Below are positions 33,296 through 37,406 of a stretch of DNA of 37,406 bases, piece after piece. Position numbers and translations under genes: made by a program. A model generated the notes under the pieces. It did no database searches. It was not told the DNA's origin and saw only the letters and a program-made list of their open reading frames with translations. Position 1 is the first letter of the stretch. Each line of letters starts with the position of its first letter. Source of the DNA: Thiobacillus sp. (GTDB lineage Bacteria; Pseudomonadota; Gammaproteobacteria; Burkholderiales; Thiobacillaceae); contig JADFDN010000016.1 in the NCBI GenBank assembly GCA_018262815.1, positions 1 to 37,406 of the forward strand, read 5' to 3'.

Positions 33296-34809
33296 GGCCT
33301 GCTCACCCTAGCCTGGCTGTTACGCGCAAACCGGTGCCATGCTTTGGCCAACAGGGCACGCCATGTGATTGGCGTATCAACCGGACAGTCCATCACCCGT
33401 GCGATATGGTTTTGCAGTCCCGCGACCTCGCGCCGCGAGATGATGGCCGTGACCTCATCGGCCAGCCCACCCGCAGCCTCACGCAACGGCGTGGCGGCAG
33501 CCTCGCCATCCAGCACAGCCAACAATACCCGTGCACGCACCGCGGCAAAATCCCGCAGCCCTTGGGCCAAGCTCTTTTCCAGATGGGCGCGGGCACTGGC
33601 CATGTTTCCCTGTGCGTACCAATAGTTGCCCGCCACGAAATTGGTGACGCAGTCATCCTCTTGCTGCAGCAGCAGCACTAGCACCGTACGCCGCTCCTGC
33701 TCATTGTCCGCGTAAAAGAAGTTGGACATGGCGGCCAGATAGCGTGGTTCCTGTTCGGACTTCGTTGCCAGTGCGGCTTCGGCGAGTTCACACAGGTCGC
33801 TGTCGAGCCCGAGTTGCATCAGTTCCCCGAGCGCGTTCACCGCAGCTACCGGCATGCTCGGTCCTCCGCCATCTTCGCGCCGGAACACCATCTCGTACGG
33901 GATGGTGTTGAAGTAACCTGCCGGCACCTTGCGGAACGGCGCCACGTGGACCAAGCGCAGCCCCTCATGCAGGTATTGCGAGGCCTGCCGGATCCCGGCT
34001 TTGTCATGCGAATTGAAGGAAACCAGGAGGCCGCCGGGCGCCAGTACCCGGGCAGCCCAGCGGAAGTAGGTGTCCACGGTTTCCAGGTCCATCTCCTGGA
34101 AGCTCATCGTATTGATGATGAGGTCGTAAGGGCCGGCGAGGTTGTCGATGACTGGCGGCAGTCCGAAATTCAGGGTGCCGGCGATCGGCGGGCTGGGTTC
34201 GCCCGGTACGCAGGCGATGAAGCCGGCTTGCCGGCCGGGTAGGCCCAGCGCCAAGCAGGTGCTGGATAGGCATAGGTTCTCAGGCAGGTCGATGACGGTA
34301 TAACTGGCAATGTCGCATGCCTGGTGCAACTGGCTGGCGCAGGCGCCCCAGCCAGCGCCGATTTCGCACACATGCAGCGGTTCCCCTACCTTACCGTGCT
34401 GCGCCTGCAACTGGGTGATACGCCAGGTGGTGCCCGCATTCAGCACGAAACTGGCAGACAAGCAGGTGTCGCCGATGGGATAGACGAGTGGCGCCCCAAG
34501 CACCGGTTCGCGCAGCCGCTCGATGAATCTGGTCGGCGTGAACAACCGGATGCTCTTGCTCACTTCCTCGAATTCGCGACGCTTCTGTTCCGGCGTTGCG
34601 GGACAGGTGTCGCCGATGCCATAGACGAAATTCCCACGGCGAAAGATCAGGAACTCGCGTACATCAGGAAAATTGCGCCGTTCAGCGAAATGCTGGGTCC
34701 AGAAAGACGACACGCGGGCAGCCGGGTGCTGTTCGCACGCCGCGAGGTTTTGTGCCAGATAGGAATGGAAAGCATCCAGCGCCCGGTTGATTTCGTCGCT
34801 GTAGATCAT
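33292..34809 (-). CDS. Putative sugar O-methyltransferase with long C-terminal helical region
   Basis: A 505-residue protein. The N-terminal two thirds match putative sugar O-methyltransferases (TIGR04371-like): EFLIFRRGNFVYGIGDTC, the SAM site HVCEIGAGWGACASQLHQ (about residues 146-163), YTVIDLPENL, DLIINTMSFQEMD, RVLAPGGLLVSFNSHDK. From about residue 320 on, a region of alanine-rich helices (ALATKSEQEPRYLAAMSNFF, YWYAQGNMASARAHLEKSLA) looks TPR-like, perhaps for partner binding. It precedes NeuA with an ATGA overlap and follows the dioxygenase in the same way. Acceptor sugar unknown. Confidence 0.72.
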   Translation of the reverse strand: MIYSDEINRALDAFHSYLAQNLAACEQHPAARVSSFWTQHFAERRNFPDVREFLIFRRGNFVYGIGDTCPATPEQKRREFEEVSKSIRLFTPTRFIERLREPVLGAPLVYPIGDTCLSASFVLNAGTTWRITQLQAQHGKVGEPLHVCEIGAGWGACASQLHQACDIASYTVIDLPENLCLSSTCLALGLPGRQAGFIACVPGEPSPPIAGTLNFGLPPVIDNLAGPYDLIINTMSFQEMDLETVDTYFRWAARVLAPGGLLVSFNSHDKAGIRQASQYLHEGLRLVHVAPFRKVPAGYFNTIPYEMVFRREDGGGPSMPVAAVNALGELMQLGLDSDLCELAEAALATKSEQEPRYLAAMSNFFYADNEQERRTVLVLLLQQEDDCVTNFVAGNYWYAQGNMASARAHLEKSLAQGLRDFAAVRARVLLAVLDGEAAATPLREAAGGLADEVTAIISRREVAGLQNHIARVMDCPVDTPITWRALLAKAWHRFARNSQARVSRP

Positions 34810-35651
34810 GCGGCTGGCAAAACGTCAAATTTCTCGTACATGCTTTGGTCGATGCGGTTTTGCGGGAAGTAATAATTGGTCAACGCATAGCGGGTACCCG
34901 CCTTGATCGGCATTCCACGGTGCACCGTGCTGGTATCGACCAGAATCAGCGTGCCAGCAGGCGCGGTATAGGTGATGAGCCGGTCAGGCTCGCTAGTCAG
35001 TATGCGGGCGATGTCTTGGTCGTCGAGGCGGTACTGCATGTACTTCAACTTGGCGGCCTTCATGTCGCCCAGAACGTGCGAACGGCGGTGGGAATCTCGG
35101 ATCATCTGGAAAGGCCCGTTGTCCGGGCCGACATCGGAGAGGTATATGATTGCCTTGAACTGACGCAGGAAAGCATCGCGGTGCCAGCCCTCGCCCGAAC
35201 CCTGGTTACCCGTCATGGCTGGCATGCGTGCCGCAAGCGTGAACGCCGTTCGCGTCGGCTCGCGATTGTAGGCCGAGGCCACCGACGCCAAGACCTCGTC
35301 ATTCGCAAAGCTAGCGATAAGCTGCGACGCGTTGTTGGCCCCGTAGACTCGCTGATCGGCCTTGGCATTGCCATTTACATATTTCGGGTATTCGACAATG
35401 ATCCGATCCACTTCATCGCGCGCCATAGCACAGGCCTCTCGAGGCCAAAAGTCCTGAACGATACAGATTCCTGAGGCTTCCAGATCCGCGAGGTAGCCCT
35501 CACCAGCACCTATCGCCTTGGGGGCCGGCTGGACACTCTGCAGCCAGCTCTCATGCTGCTTGTAGTCATCCAGAGTGGCAAGCATCGGTGCCCAACCTGC
35601 GCCACCGCTCCGAGCCCGCTTGCGTGCCAAATGTGCAAATAATCTCAACAT
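34806..35651 (-). CDS. Phytanoyl-CoA dioxygenase (PhyH)-family Fe(II)/2-oxoglutarate oxygenase
   Basis: A 281-residue jelly-roll dioxygenase. The metal triad fits WHRD (about residues 157-159) and the distal histidine in DTSTVHRGMPIKAG, with arginine R in GTRYALT as the 2-oxoglutarate contact. The segment KAIIYLSDVGPDNGPFQMI is typical of PhyH proteins. The ATG at 35651 has AAGGTGG as SD 5 nt away. The gene lies in a glycan cluster beside methyltransferases, so it may hydroxylate or otherwise oxidise a sugar or acyl decoration; a lipid substrate is also possible. ATGA overlap with the O-methyltransferase. Confidence 0.8.
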   Translation of the reverse strand: MLRLFAHLARKRARSGGAGWAPMLATLDDYKQHESWLQSVQPAPKAIGAGEGYLADLEASGICIVQDFWPREACAMARDEVDRIIVEYPKYVNGNAKADQRVYGANNASQLIASFANDEVLASVASAYNREPTRTAFTLAARMPAMTGNQGSGEGWHRDAFLRQFKAIIYLSDVGPDNGPFQMIRDSHRRSHVLGDMKAAKLKYMQYRLDDQDIARILTSEPDRLITYTAPAGTLILVDTSTVHRGMPIKAGTRYALTNYYFPQNRIDQSMYEKFDVLPAA

Positions 35652-35703
35652 TCATTCCACCTTGGCGAGTAGTCACTTTCTTGCCCTATCCATTCCATCA
35701 TGT

Positions 35704-36483
35704 TCAGCTCTTGTCTGAATTGATCTTCCGCAAGACACAGACTGTAAACCAGGTTTCTCGCCAGGCACCGAAGGCATCCACAGGTACGACGTCGTGGGCT
35801 TGCCCAGATCCCTGCCAATTGATCCTGCGCCCCATAATGTCATAACCACTTTCAAGCACCTCGAACTCGCCGGCAGCAGAAAAAAGCGCCACCATGCCCG
35901 TGTGCGAGTAACGGAAATAGTCTCCAGGCGACTCGTGATACCGCGCAGAAAATGGAACGACGGTAATGACGATGCCGCCAGGCTTGAGCAGCTGGGTGAG
36001 ATTACTAGCGGCAACCCACGGGCGCTCGAAATGTTCAAAGACGTTGTTACTGTAGATTGCATCGAACTTTTCCCGGAATTCGGGATGACTACTGACGAAG
36101 CCGGAGGCGCACGCATCGCCAGAAAGCACGCGCTCGTCCGCAGTTGGTGCCAAGTCCATGCCGTAGTAGTTGTACTTTGCCTGAAATCGCGCGAGGTTTA
36201 TTTGATAAAAACCCTCGTTAAACTCAAAGTTCCCCCGGATTCCGAGAAGGTAGGTCAGAGCGCCATCACGTGCCCCTACGTCGAGGAAATTCATATCCTT
36301 CCCCTCGCGTTCGAACAAATGGCGACGAGACACTTCTTCTTTATTGAGGTCAGTACGATAACCAGTGACTGGGATCTCAAAATTTCCGAGCCTTCTTTCC
36401 CTGTCAGCGATGAGCCGAAAATTAGGTTTGAGCTTCGCCCCCAGATAGCGTACCTTCTGAGCAAGCCTGGCTATTGGAATCAT
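35704..36483 (-). CDS. Class I SAM-dependent methyltransferase
   Basis: A 259-residue methyltransferase. It has FLDVGARDGALTYLLG (motif I), a substrate loop, SSHPEFREKFDAIYSNNVFEHF and LLKPGGIVITVVPFSARYH (motifs II-III), ending with WFTVCVLRK. The N-terminus is basic and short. I chose ATG 36483 (MIPIARLAQK), which is 16 nt after the FkbM stop; the track ORF start is within the upstream gene. G+C is lower here than in the left part, and codons with third-position A/T are more frequent, consistent with a recently acquired segment. Acceptor unknown. Confidence 0.75.
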   Translation of the reverse strand: MIPIARLAQKVRYLGAKLKPNFRLIADRERRLGNFEIPVTGYRTDLNKEEVSRRHLFEREGKDMNFLDVGARDGALTYLLGIRGNFEFNEGFYQINLARFQAKYNYYGMDLAPTADERVLSGDACASGFVSSHPEFREKFDAIYSNNVFEHFERPWVAASNLTQLLKPGGIVITVVPFSARYHESPGDYFRYSHTGMVALFSAAGEFEVLESGYDIMGRRINWQGSGQAHDVVPVDAFGAWRETWFTVCVLRKINSDKS

Positions 36484-36499
36484 GTAACGGCACCCATGG

Positions 36500-37406
36500 T
36501 TAATGCAATTGCGGCCACAATGTCGAGGCACGCCCTAGTAGCCGATTCACAAACATTCTCAGACGACGCCTTGTGGACCGCTCCCACCGATCATTGCGGA
36601 TCATTTGATCGATCGATTCGACAACAGTGTCCGATCTGAACTCAGACCTCTCCAAGGCCGCAATGGCATAGTCCCGAAAACCGAAAAGCTCACACAACCC
36701 GGCGAATTTGAGCAATTCCCCTTCATTCTGGAAGTTAAGCTTATCCAGCCGCTTAGCAAACAAAAGGTCAAAGCCGATCGTCTTGGCCTTGCAATGCACA
36801 TCAGGCAGATGAGAGTTTCGATGCTGCCAGGCAGCCGCCACATTGAGGTCAAAGACCTGGTAGCCCAAGCCGTGCATGAAGGCCATCACGTCATGTGTAA
36901 GCGGCATGCCGGCATACACTTCAGTACACCAGGTCTCGGCGAGAACCAGGGGCGAACCACGTGCAAGGAGTTGTGATGCGCCCTTGAGTATTTCAAGTTC
37001 GGCGCCTTGCGTATCAATTTTTATGAAGTCCGGCGTGTCTTCCGGCATCACGATGCTGTCCAGCGTTACGCAATCCACTTGAAATGTCTGCTTCGGAACC
37101 CGCCCGGTCCAGTGCGCTGGGTTGTACTGAGTATTCATCTCCTCTGCCGGAGGATACATCGATGAGGTCGAGGCCCACTCACACAAATAAAACGGCCGGC
37201 TCGTCGGCTCACCCCAAAGCGCGTTCGGATAATACTTGCGCTCCGGATGCTCCACTGACAGCCGGGCGCATTCGATCGGGTCCGGCTCGAAGCCGATCAC
37301 CTTGATCCCTTGAGGTTCAAAAAGTGACCAGGGTTCCGCGACATCCCCCCTCGCGCCGACATCGAAATATTTGACGACAAGTCCGAGTCGCTCGAACAAG
37401 GTCGAA
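36500..37406 (-). CDS. FkbM-family methyltransferase (5' end beyond window)
   Basis: The frame remains open to the window edge, so the true start lies outside or is the TTG at 37399. FkbM features: FDVGARGDVAEPW, VIGFEPDPIECARLS, YPNALWGEP, TLDSIVMPEDTPDFIKIDTQGAELEILKG and the late VLAETWCTEVYAGM. FkbM enzymes methylate sugar or polyketide hydroxyls; in surface-glycan clusters they tailor O-antigen. It is the most upstream visible gene of the minus-strand cluster. G+C is clearly lower than in the housekeeping operon. Confidence 0.8.
   Translation of the reverse strand, partial: STLFERLGLVVKYFDVGARGDVAEPWSLFEPQGIKVIGFEPDPIECARLSVEHPERKYYPNALWGEPTSRPFYLCEWASTSSMYPPAEEMNTQYNPAHWTGRVPKQTFQVDCVTLDSIVMPEDTPDFIKIDTQGAELEILKGASQLLARGSPLVLAETWCTEVYAGMPLTHDVMAFMHGLGYQVFDLNVAAAWQHRNSHLPDVHCKAKTIGFDLLFAKRLDKLNFQNEGELLKFAGLCELFGFRDYAIAALERSEFRSDTVVESIDQMIRNDRWERSTRRRLRMFVNRLLGRASTLWPQLH

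Noticed and set aside
1-37406. Search for CRISPR, tRNA, IS ends, att sites, toxin-antitoxin or phage genes
   Set aside because: No regularly spaced repeats, cloverleaf, transposase, integrase or phage genes were seen by eye.

Overview
The window is about 37.4 kb of GC-rich bacterial DNA, near 62% G+C on the left and close to 50% in sampled lines at the far right. It looks like a chromosomal segment of a betaproteobacterium, perhaps Thiobacillaceae/Nitrosomonadales-like. The organism is inferred from gene order and composition only. No rRNA, tRNA, CRISPR array, transposase or integrase was seen.

Region 1 (1-3529, plus strand) is the housekeeping operon ileS (5' truncated by the window) - lspA - fkpB - ispH, with overlapping or nearly abutting genes. 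Region 2 (3566-10173, minus strand) is a type IV pilus minor-pilin and adhesin operon, fimT/fimU-like - pilV - pilW - pilX - pilY1 - pilE. It ends at a clear intrinsic terminator and is followed by a separate extra GspH/FimT pseudopilin. Region 3 (10280-11386, plus) is thiO. As I recall it, the order ileS-lspA-fkpB-ispH / pilE...fimT / thiO matches the Pseudomonas aeruginosa arrangement, so this part is old shared synteny.

Region 4 (11449-18878) looks like an LPS-core / outer-core region. It holds an ELM1-family protein, a GT4 glycosyltransferase, a GT10 fucosyltransferase-family gene on the opposite strand, a zinc-ribbon methyltransferase, a WaaE/LgtF-like GT2, another GT4 and an O-antigen ligase (WaaL-like).

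Region 5 (18900 to beyond 37406, all minus strand) is a long surface-glycan (O-antigen-like) cluster. In transcription order it encodes an FkbM methyltransferase (partial), a class I methyltransferase, a phytanoyl-CoA-dioxygenase-like enzyme, a putative sugar O-methyltransferase, a CMP-nonulosonate cytidylyltransferase, an RMD-like sugar reductase/epimerase, and a fusion of a NeuB-type nonulosonate synthase with a SAF domain and a xylose-isomerase-like TIM barrel. These are followed by an unassigned GT-B-like protein, a zinc-ribbon methyltransferase, a GT2 carrying a G10 tract, a CgeB-like glycosyltransferase, a methyltransferase, a GT8-like transferase and a WcaE-like GT2. The cluster ends with an epimerase/reductase - WecA/WbpL - WbpM cassette. 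Eleven of the junctions are ATGA stop/start overlaps.

The likely logic of region 5 is as follows. WbpM and the SDR make a UDP-6-deoxy-HexNAc, and the WbpL/WecA-like enzyme loads it on undecaprenyl phosphate. The GTs extend it, adding an activated nonulosonate-like sugar from the NeuB-TIM/NeuA pair. Methyltransferases and the dioxygenase decorate the glycan, and the ligase in region 4 would attach it to lipid A-core. No flippase, polymerase or ABC exporter is visible; they may lie beyond the right edge. The best candidates for something new are the NeuB-TIM fusion with its unusual neighbours and the G10 homopolymer in a glycosyltransferase gene, a possible phase-variation switch.
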